6,031 nucleotides of DNA from assembly GCA_021781075.1 (NCBI GenBank), contig JAJXXN010000228.1, forward strand, positions 1 through 6,031, written 5' to 3'. The notes below the pieces were generated by a model. It saw only the letters and a list, made by a program, of their open reading frames with translations, was not told the DNA's origin and did not search any database. The stretch's first letter is position 1, and each line of letters begins with the position of its first letter. Positions 1-5,573 of the stretch are shown here, piece after piece. A program made the translations under genes and the position numbers. Source of the DNA: Acidobacteriota bacterium (GTDB taxonomy: Bacteria > Acidobacteriota > Terriglobia > Terriglobales > Acidobacteriaceae).

Positions 1-741
1 CACGATGCAGCGGCAGAGGAGATTGACCACTACCAGAAAAAGCTGCGCGAACTGCAATATCTGCTTTATGCCGAGCGCAAACATTCACTGATGATTTGCC
101 TGCAGGCGCTGGACACGGGCGGAAAGGATGGGGTCATCAACCATGTGCTGGGTGCGATGAATCCGCAGGGGTGCCGGGTGGCGGCGTTCAAGCAGCCTTC
201 AGCAGAAGAGCTGGCGCACGACTTCCTTTGGCGTGCGCACAAGGTGGCTCCGGCGCGGGGCGAGGTGGTGATCTTCAACCGGTCACATTATGAGGACGTT
301 CTGGTGGTGAGGGTGCATGAGCTTGTGCCCAAGGAGACGTGGTCGCAGCGGTATGAGCGAATCAACGACTTTGAGAAGGAACTGGCTGAGCACGATACAC
401 AAATTTTGAAGTTCTATCTGCACATTTCAAAGGACGAGCAGCTAAGGCGCTTCAAGGACCGGCTGGACGACCCGGCGAAGCACTGGAAGATCAGCGAGGC
501 CGACTACAAGGAGCGCAATTACTGGGACGACTATGTGGAGGCCTATGAAGAGGCGCTGGCGCGGTGCAGCACGAAGTGTGCGCCGTGGTTTGTGATTCCG
601 GCGAATCACAAATGGTTCCGCAACCTGGCGATTGCGCGGATTGTGGTGGAGCATCTGGAGGCGCTGAAGATGAAATATCCCGCGCCGACGGTGGACCTCA
701 AGCACGTCCGGGAGGAGTATCACGCAGCGGAGGGGAAGTGA
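1..741 (+). CDS. ppk2: Polyphosphate kinase 2 (PPK2) family, 5' end missing
   Basis: This is a cytoplasmic phosphotransferase that uses inorganic polyphosphate to phosphorylate nucleotides (AMP/ADP to ADP/ATP). The frame is open from base 1, so the true start lies to the left; the internal ATG at 91 sits inside the conserved core and is not the start. The visible 246 residues carry the P-loop DTGGKDG (visible residues 38-44), the stretch NPQGCRV, then PSAEELAHDFLWR, the Walker B/lid-region signature FNRSHYEDV (92-100), LKFYLHISKDEQ and the late APWFVIPANHKW block. These occur in the usual order of single-domain PPK2 enzymes. From memory, the sequence is closest to the class III type, which accepts both AMP and ADP, but class is an inference. 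Compared with relatives of about 260-300 residues, only a short N-terminal piece is missing. The gene is convergent with rarA. The family call is very secure; the substrate preference is not. Confidence 0.95.
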   Translation, partial: HDAAAEEIDHYQKKLRELQYLLYAERKHSLMICLQALDTGGKDGVINHVLGAMNPQGCRVAAFKQPSAEELAHDFLWRAHKVAPARGEVVIFNRSHYEDVLVVRVHELVPKETWSQRYERINDFEKELAEHDTQILKFYLHISKDEQLRRFKDRLDDPAKHWKISEADYKERNYWDDYVEAYEEALARCSTKCAPWFVIPANHKWFRNLAIARIVVEHLEALKMKYPAPTVDLKHVREEYHAAEGK

Positions 742-836
742 GGGTGAGGGCAACCGCTGATTTGTGACTGGTCTGCGTGGTGCGCAAACTCGCTCAAGGT
801 GACAGTCAGTGGTGGCGAAGTAGCGGTCTGTGCTTT

Positions 837-871
837 CCCACCCTTGCGTGATGAGACTACGCAAGGATGGG
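837..871. repeat. Long imperfect inverted repeat (REP-like hairpin) between convergent genes
   Basis: The left arm 837-849 (CCCACCCTTGCGT) pairs with the right arm 859-871 (ACGCAAGGATGGG). There are twelve Watson-Crick pairs and one C/A mismatch (841 against 867), and a nine-base loop GATGAGACT at 850-858; a further T/G wobble (836-872) extends the stem. It lies in the 154-base gap between the ends of ppk2 (+) and rarA (-), so it could stop transcription from both sides. No T-run follows on either strand, so it is not a standard intrinsic terminator. The CCCACCCTT...AAGGATGGGGCACCC pattern resembles a repetitive intergenic palindrome I associate with acidobacterial genomes; that link is from memory and unverified. 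The rest of the gap shows nothing I can name. Confidence 0.6.
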
Positions 872-895
872 GCACCCAATTCGTTGGCTGAACGT

Positions 896-2254
896 TCAGG
901 GCGTTTTGCGTTTGGAGGAACGAATGCGGCGGATTTCTTCGAGGCGCTGGGCGAGGAGTTTCTCGCGGCCTTCGGGGGTGGGGTGGTAGTAGGTGCGGCC
1001 TTTGAGCGAGTCAGGGAGGCAGTCCATGTCGGCGACGCGGCCTTCCTCATCGTGTGCGTAGCGGTAGCCCTTGCCGTAGTCGAGCTCCTTCATGAGTTTT
1101 GTGGGGGCGTTGCGCAGGTGGAGGGGGACGGGCTCCTGGCGGGTGTGCTCGACGTCGTCCAGGGCTGCACCGTAGGCGGTGTAGACGGCGTTGGACTTGG
1201 GTGCCAGGCAGAGATAAACGACGGCCTGGGCGAGGGCGAGGTCGCCTTCCGGCGAGCCAAGGAAGTCATAGGCGTCGCGCGCGGAGAGGCAGAGGTTGAG
1301 AGCTTCGGGTGCGGCGAGGCCGATGTCTTCGACGGCCATGCGGACGATGCGGCGGGCGAGATATAGCGGGTCTTCGCCGGCCTGGATCATGCGTGCGAGC
1401 CAGTAGAGCGCGGCGTCGGGGTCAGAGTTGCGGACGCTTTTGTGCAGCGCTGAGATGAGGTTGTAATGCTCCTCGCCGGTTTTGTCATAGACGAGTACGC
1501 GCTGCTGGATGGCTTCCTTGGCGAGGTCGTGGGAGATGTGTTTGTCGCCTTCGACGGCGAGTTGCGCGGCGACTTCGAGGGTGTTGTAGGCACTGCGGCA
1601 GTCGCCGGAGGAGTAGGAGGCGATGAGGGCGAGGGCGTCGTCGTCGGCGGTGAGATGGAGCGAGCCAAGGCCGCGGTCAGCATCGTCGAGTGCGCGGCGG
1701 AGGAGAGCCGCGATGCGCTCGTCTGGCAGCGGCTGAAGGACGTAAACACGGCAGCGGGAGAGCAGTGCGGAGATGATTTCGAAGGAGGGATTCTCAGTGG
1801 TTGCGCCGATGAGGCGGATGGTGCCGCGCTCGACGTAAGGGAGGAATGCGTCCTGCTGAGCCTTGTTGAAGCGATGAATTTCATCGACGAAGAGGATGGT
1901 GCGGGAGTGGAACTGGGCGGCGCGGTCGGCGTCGGCCATGACCTGCTTGATTTCCTTGATGCCGCTGGTGACGGCGGAGAACTCAATGAAGGTTGCGTGG
2001 GTGGTTTCCGCGATGATTTTGGCGAGGGTGGTTTTGCCGACGCCGGGCGGGCCCCAGAAGACCATTGAGCCGGGGTCGTCGCGCTCGATTTGAATGCGGA
2101 GCGGTTTGCCGGGGCCCAGGAGATGCTCCTGGCCGGAATATTCGGCGAGGGTGCGGGGGCGCATGCGCTCAGCGAGAGGAGCTGTCTCCACTGCGTGGGG
2201 CAGAGTTTTGGAGGAGGGGAGTGGTGAGTTGGGTTCCTGGTCGAAGAGGCTCAT
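896..2254 (-). CDS. rarA: Replication-associated recombination protein A (RarA/MgsA), AAA+ ATPase
   Basis: RarA is an AAA+ ATPase related to clamp loaders. It acts on the chromosome at stalled or gapped replication forks, where family members interact with single-strand-binding protein and DNA ends. The 452-residue product is full length (family about 430-450). It shows Walker A GPPGVGKT (68-75), Walker B LFVDEIH (121-127) followed by RFNKAQQDAFLP, sensor 1 GATTENPSF (150-158), an arginine-finger region LLSRCR (165-169) and a sensor 2 region SSGDCR (215-220). The C-terminal oligomerisation part is also typical, with YDKTGEEHYNLISALHKS, then SDPDAALYWLARM and AGEDPLYLARR, and ending in the YHPTPEGRE stretch. 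The ATG at 2254 overlaps the TGA of the upstream methyltransferase gene (ATGA), and no strong Shine-Dalgarno is seen, so translation is probably coupled to that gene. No damaged motifs were seen. Confidence 0.97.
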   Translation of the reverse strand: MSLFDQEPNSPLPSSKTLPHAVETAPLAERMRPRTLAEYSGQEHLLGPGKPLRIQIERDDPGSMVFWGPPGVGKTTLAKIIAETTHATFIEFSAVTSGIKEIKQVMADADRAAQFHSRTILFVDEIHRFNKAQQDAFLPYVERGTIRLIGATTENPSFEIISALLSRCRVYVLQPLPDERIAALLRRALDDADRGLGSLHLTADDDALALIASYSSGDCRSAYNTLEVAAQLAVEGDKHISHDLAKEAIQQRVLVYDKTGEEHYNLISALHKSVRNSDPDAALYWLARMIQAGEDPLYLARRIVRMAVEDIGLAAPEALNLCLSARDAYDFLGSPEGDLALAQAVVYLCLAPKSNAVYTAYGAALDDVEHTRQEPVPLHLRNAPTKLMKELDYGKGYRYAHDEEGRVADMDCLPDSLKGRTYYHPTPEGREKLLAQRLEEIRRIRSSKRKTP

Positions 2255-3099
2255 CGGTGGGCCCCGAGGTGGTTGAGCGGTCCGCCGCTGCGGGTGAGAC
2301 GCTGACGCGAGGCTTCATAGAGAAGGATGCCGGCGGCGACGCCTGCGTTGAGGCTTTCAACAGGGCCTGGACAGGGGATGGTGAGGACCCCGTCGGCTTT
2401 GGCGGCGAGAGCAGGGGGCACGCCATTGCCCTCATTGCCGATGAGCAGGGCGACGGGGCCGCTGAGGTCGACGAGGTCGGCAGGCTGGCCTTGATGAATG
2501 GTGGTGGTCCAGATTTTGATGCCGGCCTGGCGGAGTGAGGAGATGGAGTGCTCCTGAGTGGTGCTGAGGATCGGAAGGCGAAAGAGGCTTCCGGCCGAGG
2601 CGCGGACGGCTTTGGGGTTCCATGCGCTGACGGTGCCGGGCAGCGAAAGGATGCCGTCGGCTCCGAAGGCCTCAGCTGAGCGAAGGATGGTGCCAAGGTT
2701 GCCGGGGTCCTGCAGGCCGGCGAGGACGACAATGAGCGGGGCGAGCTTTTGTGTGCCGAGGAGGTGGGCGAGGGTCCAGTCGGGCGGTTCGACGAGGGCT
2801 GCGATGGGTTGTGGAGTTTCCGTGGCGAGGGTGGAGGTGAGGAGTTCCGGCGGGACGAAAAGAATTTCAGTAGCCGCGGGTAGATGGATGGAGTCAAGCA
2901 GGCGCTGCGAGTCCTGCGCGACAAAGACGCAGGGGATATGGATTCCGGCACGGAGGGCTTCCTCGATGAGATGGGGCCCTTCGATTCCGGCCAGGCCCTG
3001 ACCCGCGGAGTTTTGCACAGCGCGGCCGGGGTGGGCAAGGGCGCGGCGGAGTTGCCTGATGCGGACGTTCTGCTTGCTTTGTACAATGCGTGTAGACAT
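2251..3099 (-). CDS. SpoU/TrmH-family RNA 2'-O-ribose methyltransferase
   Basis: This is an S-adenosylmethionine-dependent methyltransferase of the SPOUT (trefoil-knot) superfamily, methylating a ribose 2'-OH in rRNA or tRNA. The 282-residue product has an N-terminal substrate-binding part (about 1-105), which includes the EGPHLIEEAL stretch (40-49). The catalytic domain follows: motif 1 DPGNLGTILRSAEAFG (131-146, with the conserved Asn134 and Arg140), motif 2 IGNEGNG (220-226, Glu223) and motif 3 IPCPGPVESLNAGVA (241-255). The start chosen is the ATG at 3099: residues after it match the family's usual beginning (short basic N-terminus, then a QNxxIRQLRRAL-like helix). A longer in-frame opening to 3345 would run through the divergent promoter region and into tsaC. 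It is first in an operon with rarA (four-base overlap). RlmB-like and TsnR-like targets are both possible; the exact nucleotide modified cannot be read from sequence. Confidence 0.93.
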   Translation of the reverse strand: MSTRIVQSKQNVRIRQLRRALAHPGRAVQNSAGQGLAGIEGPHLIEEALRAGIHIPCVFVAQDSQRLLDSIHLPAATEILFVPPELLTSTLATETPQPIAALVEPPDWTLAHLLGTQKLAPLIVVLAGLQDPGNLGTILRSAEAFGADGILSLPGTVSAWNPKAVRASAGSLFRLPILSTTQEHSISSLRQAGIKIWTTTIHQGQPADLVDLSGPVALLIGNEGNGVPPALAAKADGVLTIPCPGPVESLNAGVAAGILLYEASRQRLTRSGGPLNHLGAHR

Positions 3100-3124
3100 T
3101 TTGTGCGCGACGAATCCTGCAACG

Positions 3125-3130
3125 ATTCTA
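3125..3130 (-). promoter_or_regulatory. Candidate -10 element for the methyltransferase-rarA operon
   Basis: Read on the minus strand, TAGAAT (3130 down to 3125) matches five of six bases of the sigma-70 -10 consensus. It lies about 25 bases before the ATG at 3099, which would leave a leader of roughly 20 bases. The region expected for the -35 box (CAGCGC at 17 bases spacing) does not match TTGACA. On the same strand AGGA lies 15 bases before the ATG, too far for a good ribosome site. This is a weak call, based on one hexamer and its position. Confidence 0.3.
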
Positions 3131-3177
3131 AGCTGAATGGGCGCGGTGCGCTGGAGCAGGAGGCGCGGGGCGAACTT

Positions 3178-3193
3178 GCACCATGGCTGGTGC
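3178..3193. repeat. Small perfect inverted repeat in the divergent tsaC / methyltransferase spacer
   Basis: GCACCA and TGGTGC form perfect six-base arms around a four-base loop TGGC. It lies in the 149-base spacer between two divergent genes, 56 bases before the tsaC start and about 80 bases before the methyltransferase start. It could be an operator or a short leader hairpin. A repeat of this length in high-GC DNA can also arise by chance, and it has no other support. Confidence 0.3.
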
Positions 3194-3235
3194 TGTGATA
3201 GTTTGCGAATTTGTGGCGGCAGCAATTCGGGAACC

Positions 3236-3240
3236 GAGGT
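3236..3240 (+). promoter_or_regulatory. Ribosome binding site that fixes the TTG start of tsaC
   Basis: GAGGT at 3236-3240 sits eight bases before the TTG at 3249. The spacing is ideal, and it supports TTG as the real start codon. An in-frame TAG at 3240-3242 rules out any start further upstream. Confidence 0.75.
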
Positions 3241-3248
3241 AGACCTGC

Positions 3249-3893
3249 TTGTCGGCTGAAATTTTGCGTGTCCATCCCGATGATCCTCAGGCGGACCGGA
3301 TCGATTACATCGTGTCTTGTCTGCGCAAGGGGGATGTGGTAGCACTGCCGACCGATACGTTCTACGGTCTGGCAGTGGACCCGGTGAATCTGCATGCGGT
3401 GGAGCGGATTTACCAGATCAAGACGCGGCAGAAGCACAAGCCGCTTTCGCTGCTCATCGCTAATGTTTCGCAGGCCTACGAGTTGGCGCGGGATACGGAT
3501 TCTCGGCTGGACAAGCTGGCGGAGAAGTTCTGGCCGGGGCCGCTGACGATTATTGTGCAGGCGGGGACAAAGCTGCCGTTGCGCTCGACGGCGAATACGG
3601 GGAATGTGGCGCTGCGTGTGCCGGATGCGGCGATTCCTCGGGCAGTGGTGGAGCGCTTTGGATTGCCGATTACAGCGACGTCGGCGAATCTGCGCGGGGC
3701 GAGCGAGTGTACACATGCAGCGTGCGTGCGGGACCAGATTGGGGACCGGGTTCCGCTGATTATTGATGGCGGACCGACGGCGCGTTCCCAGCCGACGACA
3801 ATTGTGGACCTGAGCCTGGGTGACGGGCGATGGGAGATTCTGCGCGAGGGCGCAATTCCGACACATGAGATTGTGATGGTGCTCGAGCGGTAA
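3249..3893 (+). CDS. tsaC: Threonylcarbamoyl-AMP synthase (TsaC/YrdC family)
   Basis: The enzyme makes threonylcarbamoyl-AMP from threonine, bicarbonate and ATP, the first step of t6A37 modification of ANN-decoding tRNAs in the cytoplasm; TsaB/D/E normally complete the pathway and are not in this window. The 214-residue product is a single YrdC domain, the short TsaC form without the extra C-terminal Sua5 domain. Visible motifs are ALPTDTFYGLAVD (32-44), the KTRQKHKPLSLLI stretch (58-70) that holds the KxR-type basic nucleotide-binding residues, FWPGPLTIIV (94-103), VALRVPD (120-126), ITATSANLRG (141-150) and TTIVDLS (183-189). The start is TTG with a good GAGGT site and an in-frame stop directly upstream, so no longer version exists. 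It probably forms an operon with the next gene, nine bases downstream. Confidence 0.96.
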   Translation: MSAEILRVHPDDPQADRIDYIVSCLRKGDVVALPTDTFYGLAVDPVNLHAVERIYQIKTRQKHKPLSLLIANVSQAYELARDTDSRLDKLAEKFWPGPLTIIVQAGTKLPLRSTANTGNVALRVPDAAIPRAVVERFGLPITATSANLRGASECTHAACVRDQIGDRVPLIIDGGPTARSQPTTIVDLSLGDGRWEILREGAIPTHEIVMVLER

Positions 3894-3902
3894 GATGGCC
3901 GC

Positions 3903-4538
3903 ATGAGTGCGCAAGCCAGTTTGGGCGCGAAGGGTCCGAAGCCACTGGGACGCGGGGCGATTGTGGCGGTGGTGTGCCTGATTGTGCTGCCGCTGGCAGC
4001 GCTGGCGTGGTTTCTGCATGTTTATACGCAAATTGAGCAGTGGGCGGCGATTGACCAGGCTGCGCCTTCTGATGCGATTGCGGTGTTTGGCGCGGCCGAA
4101 TATGACGGGCGACCCTCGCCGGTGTATCGCGCGCGGCTGGATCATGCCGAGTCGCTGTGGGAGCACGGGATTGCGCCGGTGATTGTAACGCTGGGCGGGC
4201 CGGGCGGTGACCAGTACTCGGAAGGCGGGGTGGGACGAACCTACCTGATGAGCCTGGGCGTGCCGGAGCAAGCGATTATTGCCGAGACGCACAGCCGGAG
4301 CACGGTGGAAGCGGTGCAGCGGCTGGCGGTGATTGCGCGGGCGAACGGCTACGGGCAGATTGTGGTGGTGAGCGACAAGGCGCATATGTTTCGGCTGCAT
4401 GAGATTTGCACGGCGGAAGGGCTGCGTGTGCTGACCTCGCCGCGTGCGCCGGTGCCGGTGGAGGGTGGAACGTCAGCGTGGGATCCGCTGGTGCACGAGG
4501 TGTTGAGCTATACGGCGTGGCGGTTGCATTTGGAGTGA
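3903..4538 (+). CDS. YdcF family protein (DUF218), membrane-anchored
   Basis: The 211-residue product has a short basic N-terminus (K10, K13, R17), one hydrophobic segment at about 18-39, and then a DUF218 domain, most likely outside the cytoplasm. Domain marks are AIAVFGAAEYDGRPSP (58-73) followed by YRARLDHAESLWEHG (75-89), VIVTLGGPGG (93-102), SEGGVGRTYLMSLGVP (106-121), the ETHSRSTVEAV stretch (128-138) and IVVVSDKAHMFR (153-164). This is the usual motif order of YdcF/SanA/ElyC-like proteins. Members are linked to cell-envelope integrity (SanA, ElyC), but the biochemical activity is unsettled, so no reaction is assigned. It starts nine bases after the tsaC stop with only a weak ribosome site, suggesting co-transcription. 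It converges with the DUF92 gene across a 26-base gap that shows no clear terminator hairpin. Family secure, role unknown. Confidence 0.9.
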   Translation: MSAQASLGAKGPKPLGRGAIVAVVCLIVLPLAALAWFLHVYTQIEQWAAIDQAAPSDAIAVFGAAEYDGRPSPVYRARLDHAESLWEHGIAPVIVTLGGPGGDQYSEGGVGRTYLMSLGVPEQAIIAETHSRSTVEAVQRLAVIARANGYGQIVVVSDKAHMFRLHEICTAEGLRVLTSPRAPVPVEGGTSAWDPLVHEVLSYTAWRLHLE

Positions 4539-4564
4539 GTGAGACGGTGAACAGCCGATAGTTG

Positions 4565-5449
4565 TCAGTTGATACGGGCGTGCACCGTGAGGGTTGCGGC
4601 GGCGAGGGCGAAGGCTGCAGCGGCGAGTGTGGAGAGGAAATTGACGCCGTCATTGTTGAGCCAACCGCGGCGCTCGAGGGTCGCACCGAGAAGACTGTCA
4701 AAGAAGAGTCCGAAGACCGCGCCTGCGAGGGTAAGCAGAAACAGTAGCGTGCTGCCGCCGAGGGCGAGAGTTCCTGAGGCGGCGACGATTGCGGCGGCGA
4801 GGATGCCGACGAGGGTGCCGCCGAAGCTGATAGCACCATCAGTGCCGGGCGGTGCGGCGCGGAGGGTTGTGAGCATTCGTGGCTTGGGGCTCATCAGTTG
4901 GCCGAGTTCGGAGGAGAGCGTGTCGGCCGCAGACTCCGCAATGGCTGCGAGGCCGGGAGCGAAGAGCAGGCCGGGATCGGGGATGGGCATCCAGCGAAGC
5001 GACAGCAGAGTGGCCTGCGCGAGCGGGTTGGAGACAAGCGCGGCGATGCCGAGGTTGGCGGCGACCTGCGCGGCGTTGCGGCCGGATTTCTGTTCTGCGG
5101 TGCCGAGGGCGAGTTTACGGTTGCGACCGAGGTGCGTGGCGAGGGTGGTAAGCAGAAGCAGAACGACGACAGGAAGGAGTGCGGTTCGCCAGGGAGCAAA
5201 GGGAAGGGGTGCGGTGGCGAACATAAGCGCAGCACAGAGGGCGAAGCCCGCCAATGCCGCGCCCGCGGTTGCGGCGCGAGAGAAGTAAGCTGCAAGGCCG
5301 AGGACTGCGCTGAGCCCGAAGGTCCAGAGTGCGACGGGGCGGTCTGCGAGGAACCACCAGTGAGCCTGCAGGATGACGTCTGCCGCGACGGCGGGCAGGA
5401 CGAGAAGAAGCACGAGCTTGGACTGCCAGAGAAGTTCGACGCGGCTCAC
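4565..5449 (-). CDS. DUF92 family integral membrane protein (VTE6-like)
   Basis: The polytopic membrane protein has roughly six to eight hydrophobic segments (for example about 10-26, 42-56, 60-80, 89-105, 208-227, 233-252 and 270-288, numbered from the GTG at 5449). DUF92 marks are KSGRNAAQVAANLGIAAL (121-138), AESAADTLSSELGQL (171-185), PPGTDGAISFGGTLVG (200-215) and FDSLLGATLERRGW (250-263), then NNDGVNFLST (265-274). A studied family member is plant VTE6, which phosphorylates phytyl phosphate using a nucleotide triphosphate. A CTP-type polyprenyl or alkyl phosphate kinase activity is therefore an inference here. Start choice: GTG at 5449 gives 294 residues. The ATG at 5575 would add 42 arginine-rich codons of which only half end in G or C, against about 81% in the first 42 codons after the GTG. 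It would also consume the promoter region of the divergent gene. The alternative start cannot be excluded. Confidence 0.87.
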   Translation of the reverse strand: MSRVELLWQSKLVLLLVLPAVAADVILQAHWWFLADRPVALWTFGLSAVLGLAAYFSRAATAGAALAGFALCAALMFATAPLPFAPWRTALLPVVVLLLLTTLATHLGRNRKLALGTAEQKSGRNAAQVAANLGIAALVSNPLAQATLLSLRWMPIPDPGLLFAPGLAAIAESAADTLSSELGQLMSPKPRMLTTLRAAPPGTDGAISFGGTLVGILAAAIVAASGTLALGGSTLLFLLTLAGAVFGLFFDSLLGATLERRGWLNNDGVNFLSTLAAAAFALAAATLTVHARIN

Positions 5450-5507
5450 GGATTCATCGTATCGCCTGAAGGGATGGACGCGGCGCAGATGCGGTGGGAA
5501 ACGTGTA

Positions 5508-5521
5508 GTGAAACGATTTAC
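5508..5521. promoter_or_regulatory. Candidate LacI-family-type operator before the secreted hydrolase gene
   Basis: GTGAAACGATTTAC is an imperfect palindrome centred on CG; ten of fourteen bases agree with its own reverse complement. The AAACG/CGTTT half-site layout around a central CG is typical of LacI/PurR-family operators. The site is 52 bases before the ATG at 5574, where a repressor could act on the hydrolase promoter, and also about 60 bases before the DUF92 start on the other strand. A second copy of GAAACG at 5498-5503 lies 12 bases upstream of the one at 5510-5515. No regulator gene is in the window, so the call rests on pattern only. Confidence 0.3.
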
Positions 5522-5560
5522 ACTTGGTGCGCAGCGAATTTGGCTGGGTGAACGGCGGCG

Positions 5561-5565
5561 AGGAG
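5561..5565 (+). promoter_or_regulatory. Ribosome binding site for the secreted hydrolase gene
   Basis: AGGAG sits eight bases before the ATG at 5574, an ideal spacing. Together with the signal peptide that follows, it fixes the start of this gene. Confidence 0.75.
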
Positions 5566-5573
5566 ACAGGTGC

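Noticed and set aside
888..899. Twelve-base perfect palindrome CTGAACGTTCAG over the rarA stop codon
   Set aside because: It has no loop, so it cannot form a useful hairpin. It overlaps coding sequence and is short enough to be chance. It does not match a regulator site I can name with confidence.
442..1050. 202-codon minus-strand frame bridging ppk2 and rarA
   Set aside because: It overlaps two recognised genes in other frames and reads through the inverted repeat. Its composition looks like noise.
1466..2068. 200-codon plus-strand open frame opposite rarA
   Set aside because: It is Gly/Ala/Val/Asp/Glu-rich, with no motif or ribosome site, and is fully antisense to a well-supported gene.
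3176..3203. Possible plus-strand promoter for tsaC starting at TTGCAC
   Set aside because: The hexamer 17 bases downstream (TAGTTT) matches the -10 consensus at only three positions, too weak to call.
3100..3345. N-terminal extension of the methyltransferase to an upstream ATG
   Set aside because: It would cross the divergent promoter region and the start of tsaC. The added 82 residues show no family similarity, while the ATG at 3099 begins where the family normally begins.
2169..4400. Very long (743-codon) minus-strand open frame
   Set aside because: It runs antisense to tsaC and most of the ydcF-like gene and out of frame through the methyltransferase gene. Its product is Arg/Pro/Ser/His-rich with no family motif. 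It is a typical by-product of high-GC codon use.
4539..4564. Terminator between the convergent ydcF-like and DUF92 genes
   Set aside because: The 26-base gap holds no GC-rich hairpin and no T-run.
5517..5545. TTTACA as a -35 box for the secreted hydrolase gene
   Set aside because: TTTACA matches five of six bases, but no acceptable -10 hexamer is found at 16-18 bases spacing.
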